Below the pieces are notes generated by a model. It did not search any database and was not told the origin of the DNA. It was given only the letters and a program-made list of their open reading frames with translations. This document shows positions 17,066 to 27,634 of a stretch of DNA of 64,000 bases, piece after piece. The translations under genes and the position numbers were made by a program. The stretch is from Campylobacter pinnipediorum subsp. caledonicus (GTDB taxonomy: Bacteria; Campylobacterota; Campylobacteria; Campylobacterales; Campylobacteraceae): the NCBI RefSeq assembly GCF_002022005.1, contig NZ_CP017258.1, forward strand, positions 186,001 to 250,000, in the 5' to 3' direction. How positions within the stretch are numbered: the first letter of the stretch is position 1; every line of letters begins with the position of its first letter.

Positions 17066-17692
17066 ATGGCTAGATATACAGGACCTGTTGAAAAATTAGA
17101 GAGACGTTTAGGTGTTTCTCTTGCATTGAAAGGTGAAAGAAGACTTGCTGGCAAGAGTGCATTAGATAAAAGACCTTTTGCGCCAGGACAGCATGGACAA
17201 AGACGTGCAAAAATAAGCGAGTATGGTTTACAATTAAGAGAAAAGCAAAAAGCTAAATTTATGTACGGAATAAGTGAAAAACAATTTAGAAGATTATTTT
17301 TTGAAGCAGCAAGAAGAGAAGGCAACACAGGTGCTTTACTTGTTCAATTATTAGAACAAAGACTTGACAATGTTGTTTATAGAATGGGATTTGCTACAAC
17401 TAGAAGATTTTCTAGACAGCTAGTTACTCATGGGCATATTTTAGTAAATGGTAGAAAAGTTGATATACCATCTTATAAAGTTGAGCCTGGTGATAAAGTA
17501 GAAGTTGTAGAAAAATCAAAAAATAACCCACAAATAGTTCGTGCTATTGATTTAACATCACAAACTGGCATCGTAGCTTGGGTTGATGTTGAAAAAGATA
17601 AGAAATTTGGAATTTTTACAAGAAAACCAGAAAGAGAAGAAGTTATCATTCCTGTTGAGGAAAGATTTATAGTTGAGTTATATTCAAAATAA
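17066..17692 (+). CDS. rpsD: Ribosomal protein S4
   Basis: 208 residues, [19 protein letters not shown] at the start, with the S4 RNA-binding domain ([20 protein letters not shown], about 95-114). Primary 16S-binding protein. No zinc-binding Cys cluster at the N terminus (C-minus form). Confidence 0.97.
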   Translation: MARYTGPVEKLERRLGVSLALKGERRLAGKSALDKRPFAPGQHGQRRAKISEYGLQLREKQKAKFMYGISEKQFRRLFFEAARREGNTGALLVQLLEQRLDNVVYRMGFATTRRFSRQLVTHGHILVNGRKVDIPSYKVEPGDKVEVVEKSKNNPQIVRAIDLTSQTGIVAWVDVEKDKKFGIFTRKPEREEVIIPVEERFIVELYSK

Positions 17693-17707
17693 TTAGAAAG
17701 TTCGATA

Positions 17708-18724
17708 ATGAGAAAAATTACTACGTCAGCTTACATGCCAACTGAAATAAAAGTTGAAAGTATTAGCGAAAATATGGCAAAAATAATCGCTTATCCTTTT
17801 GAGGCAGGTTATGCGGTGACATTGGCACATCCTCTTCGTCGTCTTCTTTATACAAGCACAGTTGGTTTTGCGCCAACTGGAATTAAAATAAAAGGCGTAA
17901 CTCATGAATTTGATAGCATGAGAGGTATGCTTGAAGATGTTGCTTTGTTTATTATTAATTTGAAGAACTTACGTTTCAAGCTAAAAAACGATAGCCAACG
18001 TGAAGTTATTGAATATAATTTTAAGGGACACAAAGAGATTATAGGCGCTGATTTAAATAATGATTTAGTTGAAATTGTAAATCCAAGTGAATACCTTGCT
18101 ACATTAAATGAAGATGCTGAATTAAGCTTTCAGTTGATTGTTCAAAAAGGTATAGGTTATGTTTCAAGTGAAGATTTAAGAAGCAGTGTTGATGAGGATT
18201 ATATAGCTCTTGATGCATTCTTTACGCCTGTAAAAAAAGCGATATATGATATAGAAAATGTATTGGTTGAAGATACACCAGATTTTGAAAAAATTATCTT
18301 TACTATCACTACAGATGGTCAGGTTAAACCTATAGAAGCATTTAAAAATAGTTTGGAAGCTATGTATCAACAAATGTCAGTATTTAAAGGAATACTCAAC
18401 ATAGACTTAGATACACCTGTTGTAAGTTCTAACGCTAACAGCGAGTATTCAAAATTACTATCTAGTGTAGAAGAGTTAAATTTAAGCGCAAGAAGCTTTA
18501 ATTGTATAGATAAAGCAGATATAAAATATATAGGCGAATTAGCTTTAATGGATGAGACAGAGCTTAAAGATCTTAAAAATCTCGGTAAAAAATCCCTAGA
18601 TGAAATAAAGGCTATAATGGAGGAAATAGGTTATCCTGTTGGAGCTACTCTTCCAAGAGATGCTAAAGAATATCTTAAGAAAAAAATAGCCGAATTAAAA
18701 ACACAAACAAACGCAAAGGAATAA
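17708..18724 (+). CDS. rpoA: RNA polymerase alpha subunit
   Basis: 338 residues. The N-terminal dimerisation domain contains [21 protein letters not shown], and the C-terminal domain (about 255-325) carries two HhH motifs ([20 protein letters not shown] and [17 protein letters not shown]) that bind UP elements and activators. Full length, in the conserved order between rpsD and rplQ. Confidence 0.98.
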   Translation: MRKITTSAYMPTEIKVESISENMAKIIAYPFEAGYAVTLAHPLRRLLYTSTVGFAPTGIKIKGVTHEFDSMRGMLEDVALFIINLKNLRFKLKNDSQREVIEYNFKGHKEIIGADLNNDLVEIVNPSEYLATLNEDAELSFQLIVQKGIGYVSSEDLRSSVDEDYIALDAFFTPVKKAIYDIENVLVEDTPDFEKIIFTITTDGQVKPIEAFKNSLEAMYQQMSVFKGILNIDLDTPVVSSNANSEYSKLLSSVEELNLSARSFNCIDKADIKYIGELALMDETELKDLKNLGKKSLDEIKAIMEEIGYPVGATLPRDAKEYLKKKIAELKTQTNAKE

Positions 18725-18725
18725 A

Positions 18726-19076
18726 ATGAGACATAAACATGGATATAGAAAACTTGGTAGAACCTCATCTCATCGTTCTGCGTTGCTTAAAAATTTAGCA
18801 ATTGCTATTATTAAAAGTGAAAAGATTGAAACAACTTTACATAAAGCAAAAGAACTTAGAGGATATATAGAAAAACTTATAACTAGAGCAAGAAAAGGTG
18901 ATTTTAATGCTCATAGAGCAGTTTTTGCAAGTTTACAAGATAAAGAAACTACAAATAAATTAGTTACAGAAATAGCTCCTAAGTATGCGGATAGAAATGG
19001 TGGATATACTAGAATAATAAAAACTCGTATACGCCGTGGAGATGCCGCAGAGATGGCTTATATAGAGCTAGTTTAA
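18726..19076 (+). CDS. rplQ: Ribosomal protein L17
   Basis: 116 residues: [20 protein letters not shown], then [18 protein letters not shown] and the end [21 protein letters not shown]. Starts one base after the rpoA stop; last gene of the operon. Confidence 0.97.
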   Translation: MRHKHGYRKLGRTSSHRSALLKNLAIAIIKSEKIETTLHKAKELRGYIEKLITRARKGDFNAHRAVFASLQDKETTNKLVTEIAPKYADRNGGYTRIIKTRIRRGDAAEMAYIELV

Positions 19077-19084
19077 TTTTTATT

Positions 19085-19115
19085 AATCCAATAAGATTTT
19101 AAATCTTATTGGATT
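19085..19115 (+). terminator. Terminator of the rpoA-rplQ operon
   Basis: Perfect 13-bp stem AATCCAATAAGAT / ATCTTATTGGATT with loop TTTAA, then ATCTTTTGC. Confidence 0.85.
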
Positions 19116-19535
19116 ATCTTTTGCTACAAAAATTCATATTTTATCTTTAAATATTTTTTTATTAAAAGTTAGATTTTGTTTAAATAAAACATTCGCAAAT
19201 ATTAAAATTTCTATTAATAAATGTAATTATGTTAAACATAGTCTTGTTAAAAAATCTTTGTATTTAATTTTTAAATAATTTCAAAATATAAATTCTTTAA
19301 AAATTTATCCTATTGTTTGTCAAATTCTACCTAATTAAAAACAAAAACAATAATTAAAGCTTATATCTAAAATACTTTACATATTAAATTGTTTTTTTTA
19401 ATATAAAAAATAATAATCAAATAAAGTGTTTTAAAGATTTTATTAAAGCACACAACAAATAGTTTTAAATATTAGATATATTATAATTATTTTTTATGGA
19501 GGTTCATCGGATAAAGATATCCGATGATTTGTTTT
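19116..19535. other. AT-rich intergenic stretch with a hairpin
   Basis: No gene seen. CATCGGATA / TATCCGATG (19505-19526) is a 9-bp hairpin just past the stop of the haem oxygenase on the minus strand. Its only T run is on the plus-strand side, so direction is ambiguous. Confidence 0.5.
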
Positions 19536-20279
19536 TTAGTGTTGTTTTATGTGAGGGTTATTTACTCTTTCTTCGTTTGCTATCTTTAGACCTTCTATAT
19601 CGTATGCAGCCCCAAATCCTTTTACATAACGTCCAGTTTTAGGTGTTAATTTAACAACATAGAAATCTTTCATAGTTTTTATAAAAGAAAGTGCTGATTC
19701 ATTTGGATTTAATTTTTCAAACTTATCCATTATATCAGCTCTTTTTGCATCATCTACAAATTCAGCTACAACATTTAAGCTTACCCTAACTCTAGCAAAT
19801 AAGCTTTTAGCCTCTTTTTCATCTTGTATGAAAAAAACTGAAATATTATTTGGATTTTGTTTAATAGCATGATAATGTTTTGCTACTGATGATATGCATA
19901 TATAAAAAGCGTCATCTTCTTTTACAAATGGTGAGTATGATGATACTGGTTGTCCATCTTTTATGCTTGAAATTACTAAAGTTTTAAAGCTATCCATAAA
20001 CTCAACCATGTTTTTTTGAACTTTGCTTGTGCTAGAATCTTCTTTTACGCTAGCATATAGTTCTATGATCGCATCTTTATATCCATCATGATCTTCTACT
20101 TTGGTAATAAATGGAACAAATATAACATCGTCATTGCAAGTTATTTCTATACCGTTTTCGTTCATGTCTGTCATTTTTATATTTGTTGTATCTGCATTAG
20201 CATTGCCAAATTTCTTATAAACACTAATCAGAACTTCTACATGATCTCTGTTCATGTGATCTATTGCTCTTTGTTTCAA
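19536..20279 (-). CDS. HugZ/ChuZ-family haem oxygenase
   Basis: A 247-residue cytoplasmic haem-degrading enzyme with a split-barrel flavin-reductase-like fold, used to take iron from haem. Features: RAIDHMNRDHVEVLISVYK at the N terminus, the split-barrel core with VISSIKDGQPVSSYSPFV, the conserved GRYVKGFGAAYDIEG loop, and a C-terminal NNPHIKQH that supplies His for haem in the HugZ group. Length matches H. pylori HugZ (about 250). Such genes are Fur-regulated in C. jejuni; I see no clear Fur box here and no haem receptor next to it. Confidence 0.88.
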   Translation of the reverse strand: MKQRAIDHMNRDHVEVLISVYKKFGNANADTTNIKMTDMNENGIEITCNDDVIFVPFITKVEDHDGYKDAIIELYASVKEDSSTSKVQKNMVEFMDSFKTLVISSIKDGQPVSSYSPFVKEDDAFYICISSVAKHYHAIKQNPNNISVFFIQDEKEAKSLFARVRVSLNVVAEFVDDAKRADIMDKFEKLNPNESALSFIKTMKDFYVVKLTPKTGRYVKGFGAAYDIEGLKIANEERVNNPHIKQH

Positions 20280-20569
20280 TTGTACTCCTTGAATGATATT
20301 AAAGTAACATATTCTATTAAAACTTACTTTAAAAAGGATTTAAAACTTTTTATTACTTGATTTTTATCTAATGTTGTAATAATTTATATTTGAAGCTTAT
20401 AATTTATAATGTCGTGTTTAGTAATTTTTTAATATTTTAGCTTAAAAATTTTATTTGTAATTTAAAATTTTATTTAAGTTAAATACTAATTTTATTTTTT
20501 AAAAAGCTTAATGTAGTTTTTATAGAAACATAGATTGATATTTTTTATTTTAAGGCTAGGCCAAACTAT

Positions 20570-20591
20570 TTATAAATAATTATAGTTTGGC
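20570..20591. terminator. Hairpin downstream of the pgbA-like gene
   Basis: GCCAAACTAT (20570-20579) / ATAGTTTGGC (20582-20591), within an AT-rich gap (20280-20610) with no gene; TTTTTG follows on the plus strand. Confidence 0.5.
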
Positions 20592-20610
20592 TTTTTGTGC
20601 TATAAATAAT

Positions 20611-21330
20611 TTATTGGTTTAATAGTTTATCGTAATGAGCATCGTAGTTGTTTATATGTTCACTGTTTAATTTATAAAATATAGTATCAATATCTTTTAC
20701 ACGGGTATAAAACGGTAGTTGATAATATTCAACTTCGCCACTTTTAAACTCTTTTATTACATCAAAGCTTTGGCAGTCTGCAAAAACACTTTTTTGATCC
20801 ATTGCTATAAATATTAAACCACTTGCACTTTGAGAACACATTTTTCTAAAATCATCTCTGCTAGGGTTTGGCTTATATTCATAACTTAAATAAGCACCAA
20901 CAATATCTGGGTGTATAAAAGTTATATTTTTAAAAGAAGATACCACTTCTTCATATATTTCTTTGTTTGGAACAATTATTAAAGCTCTTGAATATAGATA
21001 ATTTAATATTATTTCATCGCCTTTTTGTGGCGCTATACCAGGCATAGGAAGTGCTTTTTGTTCCAATGAATCAAAAACTTCAAATCTTACTTTTGCAAAA
21101 CCCCCTTTTTTTGATACAACACTAACTCTTGCTATTATAGAGTTGTCATAATCGCCGAATTTGTGGATAACAATACCGCTTGAACCAACAACAATATCTG
21201 GGCTATCTATTATTGTTGCTGTCCCATTTTCTTCTATGCTTATAATTGGAGTTTTGTGTTCTGCCATACTAAAATCAGCACAAAAACTAACAATAAATAA
21301 CGAAACTAGAATAAACATAACTTTTTTCAA
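20611..21330 (-). CDS. Plasminogen-binding protein PgbA-like (PGBA N-terminal domain)
   Basis: A 239-residue exported protein: signal peptide KKVMFILVSLFIVSFCADFS, then a domain with IDSPDIVVGSSGIVIHKFGDYDNSIIARV-type strands (residues ~40-70), PMPGIAPQKGDEIILNYLYSRALIIVPN and FIHPDIVGAYLSYEYKPNPSRDDFRKMC. This is the N-terminal domain of Helicobacter/Campylobacter PgbA, which binds host plasminogen. The lysine-rich C-terminal tail of the H. pylori protein is absent, so plasminogen binding is not assured. Confidence 0.8.
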   Translation of the reverse strand: MKKVMFILVSLFIVSFCADFSMAEHKTPIISIEENGTATIIDSPDIVVGSSGIVIHKFGDYDNSIIARVSVVSKKGGFAKVRFEVFDSLEQKALPMPGIAPQKGDEIILNYLYSRALIIVPNKEIYEEVVSSFKNITFIHPDIVGAYLSYEYKPNPSRDDFRKMCSQSASGLIFIAMDQKSVFADCQSFDVIKEFKSGEVEYYQLPFYTRVKDIDTIFYKLNSEHINNYDAHYDKLLNQ

Positions 21331-21442
21331 AATAACTTCCTTATAAATAAAATTGGCTAGATTATAACCTAAAATGCTTTATTTTTTGCATAATTTAAAG
21401 AAATTTTTAGTAATATAATAAGATTTTTTATAAAGGATTCTG

Positions 21443-22612
21443 ATGTTAAAACCAATAATTGCTCTTGTATTATTAATTATAAATTTATACGCTATAAAAC
21501 CAAGCGTAGAAGAGTTAAGTTGGCCAAGCGGAACTCCTTTTTTAAGCTTTTTAGAGAAAAATAAAATACCATTATCTGTTTTTTATAATCTTTCTAGTGA
21601 AGATAAAGAGCTAGCAGCTGAAATTTTTGCAGGATTAAAATATCAAATTTCAAGAGATAACAATGGGGATGTCTTGCAAATTTTGATACCAGTAAATGAT
21701 GAATTACAAATTCATATATATAAAGATGAAAATGATATTTTTAAGTTAGATTTTATTCCAATCTCTTACGAGGTTCAACAAAAAGTTTTAAATATTAATT
21801 TAGAGCGTTCTGTAACCGAAGATATCTATAATTATACCGGTTCTGTGGCACTTGCTGTTGGTTTTAGAGATGCTTTTAAAAATGAAGGAATTGATTTTAG
21901 AAAGGTTAGAAAGGGCGATAGAATAGTTATACTTTATACTCAGAAGATAAGGCTTGGCAAAATATTTGGAACTCCTGATATTCATGCTGCGATGATTGAA
22001 ACAAGAGGTAGAAAAAATATCGTTTATGGTTATAATGATAAATTTTATGACAAAAGTGGAAAAGACAAGACAAAAGTAGCTTTTGTTAGACCTCTAAAAA
22101 ATATAAGGATAACATCTCCTTTTACCTTAAAGAGGTGGCACCCAATTTTAAAGAGATATAGGGCCCATTTGGGTGTTGATTATGGAGCCCCACGAGGAAC
22201 TCCTGTTAAATCATCTGCCGATGGAAGAGTGAAATTTATAGGTAGAAAAAATGGATATGGGAAAACAATAATTATATCCCACGGCGGTGGATATGAGACA
22301 TTATATGCTCACTTAAATGGCTATGCCAAAGACTTGAAGGTAAATCAGACAGTTTCTCAAGGTAAGCTTATAGCCTATGTTGGAAGCACTGGTATAAGCA
22401 CTGGTCCACATTTGCATTTTGGATTTTATATCAACAATAAGCCTGTTAATCCTGAAAAAATGATGAAAGTTGTAAGAAGTATATCTAGTGGAAAAAGTGG
22501 TAATAAATTTAAAGCCATCGTTGATAAATATAGTAAAGAAATCAATAAATACAACAAAGAAAATTTAACAACTCAAAAAGCTGAGAAATTTCTAGATGTA
22601 GTTGAATATTAA
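21443..22612 (+). CDS. M23 peptidoglycan endopeptidase, Csd3/HdpA/Pgp3-like
   Basis: A 389-residue exported LytM-type zinc peptidase that trims peptidoglycan and shapes the helical cell. Signal sequence (residues 1-17), an N-terminal inhibitory-like region, then the M23 domain from ~240 with the zinc site HLGVDYGAPRGTPV and the GPHLHFGFYI HxH motif. Residues THKR-like VRPLKNIRITSPFTLKRWHPI precede the domain as in H. pylori Csd3/HdpA. The mgtE gene follows after 11 bases. Confidence 0.87.
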   Translation: MLKPIIALVLLIINLYAIKPSVEELSWPSGTPFLSFLEKNKIPLSVFYNLSSEDKELAAEIFAGLKYQISRDNNGDVLQILIPVNDELQIHIYKDENDIFKLDFIPISYEVQQKVLNINLERSVTEDIYNYTGSVALAVGFRDAFKNEGIDFRKVRKGDRIVILYTQKIRLGKIFGTPDIHAAMIETRGRKNIVYGYNDKFYDKSGKDKTKVAFVRPLKNIRITSPFTLKRWHPILKRYRAHLGVDYGAPRGTPVKSSADGRVKFIGRKNGYGKTIIISHGGGYETLYAHLNGYAKDLKVNQTVSQGKLIAYVGSTGISTGPHLHFGFYINNKPVNPEKMMKVVRSISSGKSGNKFKAIVDKYSKEINKYNKENLTTQKAEKFLDVVEY

Positions 22613-22623
22613 AAAGGTTTAAT

Positions 22624-23991
22624 GTGAATACTGATGATATTGAAGAGGTACAAAAAGTTTTAGACCTTTACTTAAAACAAGATTTAGAAAATGAGCTTAG
22701 TGCTTATGATATAGCACAACATCTAAAGGCATTAAAGTATCACGATGAGGATACATATACTAGCTATTTGGCTAGATTAAAAACCGATGTATTGGGTGAT
22801 GTCGCTATTGAGCTTCCTGAATCACTCTTAAAAGATGTTATAGAAAATATATCTACTGATAAGATGGTTGAAGCTTTAGAAGAGCTTGAAAGTGATGACC
22901 AAACAGATCTTTTACAATACATTAAAGATATAGATGAAGATAAAGCAAAAGAGATATTTGATGGTCTTGACAAAGAAGATCAAGCAGATGTTTTAAGGCT
23001 TGGAAGTTACTCTGATGATGAGTCAGGTGCTTATATGCAAACTGAGCTTTTTTGGGCTTATGCTGATGAAAAATTAGGCGATGCCGTAACAAGGCTTCGT
23101 GAACAGAAAAATGCAGGTGAATTAGAAAACATATCTCAGCTTTTTATAGTAAATAATGATAAAATTTTAAAATACACTATACCCCTTGAAGAGCTAATTT
23201 TATTTGATTTTTCAAAGAAATTACAACAAATAATACAAGAACACGAACCTGATTATTATAGTCCTTATGCGGCACTTGATACACAAGATATAAAAGATAC
23301 AGTTGCATTGGTTCAAGAGTATGATTTAAACGTTATTGCTGTTGTTGATAGCAAGGGTATTTTGCTCGGTCGTATTACAGCAGATGATATTCACGATTTT
23401 ATTCAAGAAAGTGCAACTGAGCAAATTTATAATCTAGCTGGTCTTAATGATGAGGCAGAAGAAGAAGATACATTAGCAAAAGCTGGTAAGGCAAGAGCTA
23501 TTTGGCTTTTTATAAATCTTTTTACAGCTATTTTGAGTTCTTCTATTATAGGTATTTTTGATGAGACCATTGCATCCTATGTAGCACTTGCTGTTTTGAT
23601 GCCGATAGTTGCATCTATGGGTGGAAATACAGGCACTCAAGCACTTACTGTTACAGTTCGTAGGCTTACTTTGGGCGAGATAGAGTTTAAAGATGCAAAG
23701 TATGTTTTAAAACGAGAGGTGGGAATATCTATAATAAATGGTATTATTTTTGGTGCTGTTATGGGTATTGTTTCTTGGCTTTGGTTTGATAAGGCCCTTT
23801 TAGGTCTTGTTATAGCTTGTAGTATGATTGTAAATTTATCTTTGGCTGGATTTTTTGGAACAGTTATACCACTTACTCTTAAGCGTTTAAATATAGATCC
23901 AGCTGTTGGCTCTGCCGTTTTACTTACTACATTTACTGATAGTATAGGATTTTTTAGCTTTTTGGGACTTGCAAAATGGATACTCATATAA
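22624..23991 (+). CDS. mgtE: Magnesium transporter MgtE
   Basis: A 455-residue MgtE: N-terminal superhelical Mg2+-sensing domain (LLKDVIENISTDKMVEALEEL), two CBS domains (about 130-255), then five membrane helices with the pore signature VLMPIVASMGGNTGTQALTVTVR. Full length. GTG start within ATGTGA, with AAAAGG upstream. The 3' end overlaps the NUDIX gene by 16 bases. Confidence 0.94.
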   Translation: MNTDDIEEVQKVLDLYLKQDLENELSAYDIAQHLKALKYHDEDTYTSYLARLKTDVLGDVAIELPESLLKDVIENISTDKMVEALEELESDDQTDLLQYIKDIDEDKAKEIFDGLDKEDQADVLRLGSYSDDESGAYMQTELFWAYADEKLGDAVTRLREQKNAGELENISQLFIVNNDKILKYTIPLEELILFDFSKKLQQIIQEHEPDYYSPYAALDTQDIKDTVALVQEYDLNVIAVVDSKGILLGRITADDIHDFIQESATEQIYNLAGLNDEAEEEDTLAKAGKARAIWLFINLFTAILSSSIIGIFDETIASYVALAVLMPIVASMGGNTGTQALTVTVRRLTLGEIEFKDAKYVLKREVGISIINGIIFGAVMGIVSWLWFDKALLGLVIACSMIVNLSLAGFFGTVIPLTLKRLNIDPAVGSAVLLTTFTDSIGFFSFLGLAKWILI

Positions 23992-24572
23992 CAGAATTAA
24001 ATATTTTACCACTTGGCGAATCAAAATATCTTAAACCTTTTAAGATGGAGTTTAAACAAAATGGAAAACTTAGAGATTGGGATTGTGTAAAGGCTTTTAA
24101 TAGCGTTTCTATACTCCTTTATCATGTAGAAAAAGATGCTTTTTTGTTTGTTAAGCAGTTTAGGCCAGCTGTTTGGTATTCTCAAGAAAAAGAAAATATA
24201 AAAAGCAAAGAACAAGGTTTTACATATGAACTTTGTGCTGGCATTATGGACAAGAGTAAAACTGAAGAACAAACAATAAGAGAAGAGTGTATAGAAGAAG
24301 TAGGCTATGATATAAAGGATGTTTTTCGTATAACAATGTGTTATTCCGCATTGGGTTTTGGGGGCGCTACTCAAACTATGTTTTATGCCCAAATAGATGA
24401 AAGTATGAAAATAAGCGACGGCGGTGGGATAGATGATGAGAGTATTGAGCTTGTTTTTATATCTAGAGATAAAATTGATGAATTTTTATATGATGAAAGT
24501 AAGGTGAAAGGTTTTGGCATGTTGTTTGCCATTTCGTGGTGGAAAGATAAAATTAACAAGGGGTTAAAATGA
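23976..24572 (+). CDS. NUDIX hydrolase, ADP-ribose/UDP-sugar pyrophosphatase-like
   Basis: A 198-residue hydrolase. The NUDIX box is GIMDKSKTEEQTIREECIEEVGY, matching G-x5-E-x7-REUxEExGU; YELCAGIM just before it is usual in NUDT14/YffH-type nucleoside-diphosphate-sugar enzymes. It overlaps mgtE by 16 bases and the Sel1 gene by ATGA. The precise substrate is not readable. Confidence 0.88.
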   Translation: MDTHITELNILPLGESKYLKPFKMEFKQNGKLRDWDCVKAFNSVSILLYHVEKDAFLFVKQFRPAVWYSQEKENIKSKEQGFTYELCAGIMDKSKTEEQTIREECIEEVGYDIKDVFRITMCYSALGFGGATQTMFYAQIDESMKISDGGGIDDESIELVFISRDKIDEFLYDESKVKGFGMLFAISWWKDKINKGLK

Positions 24573-25084
24573 AAAAAATTGTTTTTTTATTTGTTTTGTC
24601 AGTTTTTTGCTTTGGTATGGGAGCAAATGATAAGTTGGCTGGTGGCGTAAAGCCGAGTCAGGATGTTGTTCTTGATAAAGAGTATGAAAAGTCAGCAAAA
24701 ATTTTTAAAGAAAGCTGTGAAAAAGGAAATATGTATAATTGCTATAATTTAGGGAAATTTTATAGTGATGGCAGAGGTGTCATACAAAGTGATATAAATG
24801 CTTTAAAATATTTTCAAATTTCTTGTGATGGAAGATTGCCTTATGGCTGTTTTATGTTAGGTGAAATATTTTACAATCAAAAAGATTTTGAAAAAGCTGC
24901 AAATAATTACTCATTGTCTTGTGATTATGGTGATGATAAAGGATGTTTGAAACTAGCTGAAGCTTATTATGCAGGCGAAGGTGTTGTAAAAGATTTGTCA
25001 AAAGCTAGGGATTTATCACAAAAAGCATGTCAAATGGGAAATGACAAAGCTTGTATAGCATATGAAAATTTAAAACAACAATAA
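24569..25084 (+). CDS. Exported Sel1-repeat protein, HcpA-like
   Basis: A 171-residue protein with a signal peptide (KKIVFLFVLSVFCFGMGA) and Sel1/TPR-like repeats from about residue 40, each with a Cys pair in the Hcp pattern (SCEKGNMYNCYNLGKFYSDG, SCDGRLPYGCFMLGEIFYN, SCDYGDDKGCLKLAEAYYAG, ACQMGNDKACIAYENL). Helicobacter cysteine-rich proteins of this kind are periplasmic, and some bind penicillin. Full function unknown. Confidence 0.87.
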   Translation: MKKIVFLFVLSVFCFGMGANDKLAGGVKPSQDVVLDKEYEKSAKIFKESCEKGNMYNCYNLGKFYSDGRGVIQSDINALKYFQISCDGRLPYGCFMLGEIFYNQKDFEKAANNYSLSCDYGDDKGCLKLAEAYYAGEGVVKDLSKARDLSQKACQMGNDKACIAYENLKQQ

Positions 25085-25090
25085 ATTATA

Positions 25091-25118
25091 ATAAAGCAGT
25101 CAAAAAAGACTGCTTTAT
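25091..25118. terminator. Bidirectional terminator
   Basis: ATAAAGCAGTC / GACTGCTTTAT, 11-bp perfect stem with an A6 loop, between the converging Sel1 and formate dehydrogenase genes. Confidence 0.85.
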
Positions 25119-25119
25119 A

Positions 25120-27366
25120 TCACGTATATCTTTTTGGTGAAAGATAAGGTGTTTCTGAGTGCATACTCATTTCATTTAATTCTCTAAATTTTATAAACTC
25201 ATCTTCTGTAATTTTTTTTATGTTTGCTATTGTCATTTTCAAAGGAGTCATGCCCGATAATGGGTCTGTATCGTTCGCATTTGCAAGTTCATTTCCATCA
25301 GCTTCACTATAATGAAAAGTTGTAAATATCGTTCCTTCTTTTAAGTCGTGATTTATCATAAGTTTTGCAGCTATTTTGCCTCTTTTGTTGCTAACAAGCG
25401 CATAACATCCATCTTCAAGTTCTCGCTCTCGTGCTATATCTGGGCTAACTTCTATAAGAGCTCCTTCTAACCCAGCTCCATACTCTAAAGCCGGACACTC
25501 TCTTGTCATTGTTCCTGTATGATAGTGATAAACCTTACGGCCTGTTGTAAATAAGCATGGATAAACCTCATCTGGAACCTCACTTAATGAACCACTGCCT
25601 ACTGGATAATCTTTGTCTATATTCATTTTTGCTCTAAAATCTTCTTCTATTTTTTCTCTTTCATCTTTATAATCAGAATATAAAACAGGCACTAGTTTAA
25701 ATTTTTCATCAGGAAGCATTGAGTTTTTATCTGTGTATAAAACAGGCGTTCCAGGATGGTCTTCATCAGGACAAGGCCAAGATATACCACCAAGCTTATC
25801 TAAACGATAATAACTTATACCTCCAAAATATTTAGGCATAAGCTCTCTTAGCTCATTCCATACGCTTTCTGCTGTATAGAAATTAAAGCCTTCTAGTCCC
25901 ATTCTTTGGGCTATATTGCATACTATTTTCCAATCAGGTTCCAAGCCTTTTGCAGGTATACTAGCAGCTCTTGTTCTTTGAACCCTTCTTGAAGTATTTA
26001 TAAATGTTCCATCCTTCTCTCCCCATCCGGCAGCAGGAAGCACTACATCGGATTTTTGTGCGCTTTCTGTTAAAAATAAATCTTGGACTATAAAACAATC
26101 TAGTTTGTGGATAGAATGGACAAAGTGCTCTGTCCAAGGATCACTCATAACGGGGTTTTCTCCATAAACATATAAAAGCTTTAATTCTCCACTATCCATT
26201 TTATCAGGTGCTTGTGTTAGCTTAAGTCCTGGAGTTGGATTTAGATCAAAATGCCATACTTTTTTTGCTTGTTGTTGAGCATATTCGCTATTTACAGCTC
26301 CAGCCGGAATAACATTTGGTAAAGCGCCCATATCGCATGAGCCTTGAACATTGTTTTGACCTCTTAATGGATTTATGCCAGCCCCTTTTTTGCCTATATT
26401 TCCTGTGATTAATGATAGATTAGAAAGAGAAAATACATTTGATGTTCCATCGGTAAACTGAGTGATTCCCATTGTGTAGCAAATAGCAGCTGCGTTTGCC
26501 TTTGCGTATAATCTAGCAGCTTGTATTATAAGCTCTTTTTTTATTCCTGTATCGGCTTCAAATTTTTCAGGAGTAAATTCTTTAACAGCCTCTTTTAGAA
26601 GTTCGTATCCAGATGTATGATTGTCTATAAATTCCTGATCTTGCAAATTTTCACTAATGATTATATTTATGATTGTGTTTAGTGTTTTAATGTTTGAACC
26701 TATTGGAATTTGTAGATATATATCAGCTTTTTTTGCCATATCTGTTCTTTTTGGATCAACTACTATCATTTTTGCACCACGCTCCAAACCCCTTTGTATT
26801 TGCATGGCTATTATAGGATGGCACTCACTTGTGTTTGTTCCTATTAGAAAAAATACATCTGTATCTGTAGCAAACTCAACCAAATCATTTGTCATTGTTC
26901 CATTTCCTAAAGTACTGGTAAGACCTACCACTGTTGGACCATGTCAAAGACGAGCGCAATGATCTATATTGTTGCTACCTTGAGCTCTAAAAAATTTTTG
27001 AAAAACATAATTGTCTTCGTTGTTTGATCTAGCTGAGCTAAATCCCATTATAGAATTAGGGCCATATTTGCTCACCGTTTCTTTGAATTTAGAAGCTACA
27101 AAATCATAAGCTTCATCAAAACTAACTTCACAAAGTTCCCCATCTTTGCTAAATACGCCATTTTTTTTGCGTATCATTGGCTTTGTTATTCTTTTTGAAG
27201 AATTTACAAATTCCCAACCAAACATTCCTTTTAAACAAAGCTCTCCATCATTTACATGATGATCTTTTGTTGCTTGAGCACCAACTATTCTTCCATTTTT
27301 TACGATCAAGTCTATACCGCAACCAGTGCCACAATAAGGACAGGTTGTTTTGACTATATTTTCCAT
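25120..27366 (-). CDS. Selenocysteine-containing formate dehydrogenase, catalytic subunit (FdhF-like)
   Basis: One 748-residue molybdo/tungsto-bis-MGD enzyme read through an in-frame TGA at 26944-26946: CARL-Sec-HGPTVVGL, the Sec position of FdhF. A simple ORF finder splits it in two. The 4Fe-4S site is CPYCGTGCG near residue 8 with GELCLKG; MopB C-terminal domain motifs (CLFTTGRKVYHYHTGTMTR) follow. A GGTCT-loop hairpin lies right after the TGA. Start is ATG 27366, with AAAGGAGG upstream. There is no Tat signal, so it is cytoplasmic, unlike the larger Tat-exported FdhA of C. jejuni. No partner subunits are adjacent; the only ferredoxin-type relic is at 36.95 kb. Divergent from a Crp-type regulator. 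Confidence 0.92.
26914..26946 (-). promoter_or_regulatory. Sec codon and bacterial SECIS hairpin
   Basis: TGA at 26946-26944 (minus strand). TGGTA-GGTCT-TACCA (26930-26916) forms a stem-loop starting 13 bases after the TGA, extendable with one mismatch. The GGTCT loop is the SelB-binding loop of E. coli fdhF. It implies that selA, selB, selC and selD exist elsewhere in the genome. Confidence 0.85.
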
Positions 27367-27387
27367 AAAACCTCCTTTAAATATCAC

Positions 27388-27634
27388 AATTTGCGATTAT
27401 ACTCCTAAAAATATAAATTAATTTTTAAATTTAATTTATATTTAATAATATGCTAAATATGAATATTATTAAATATCGTATTCTAGCCTACTTATAGCTT
27501 ATTAATAATATAAATTACATATAAAATAATACTAAATTTAAAAAAATAATATTTAAAAAAATAATATTTAAAAAATTAAGTATTTTTAATTTATAATTTA
27601 AAAAAGATATTTTATTATATTTAAAGAAAAATCA
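27388..27634. promoter_or_regulatory. Shared upstream region of formate dehydrogenase and Crp-type regulator
   Basis: Very AT-rich. Holds an inverted repeat AATAATAT / ATATTATT at about 27442-27467 and a 15-bp tandem repeat AAAAAAATAATATTT near 27540-27570. Candidate binding sites for the divergent regulator; no standard FNR or CRP box seen. Confidence 0.35.

Noticed and set aside
26931-26944. Formate dehydrogenase appears as two genes, the second starting at GTG 26931
   Set aside because: The break is the Sec TGA in CARL-U-HGP with a SECIS hairpin; it is one gene.
27540-27570. AT tandem repeats as a replication origin
   Set aside because: No DnaA boxes or replication genes nearby; low-complexity AT sequence is enough to explain it.
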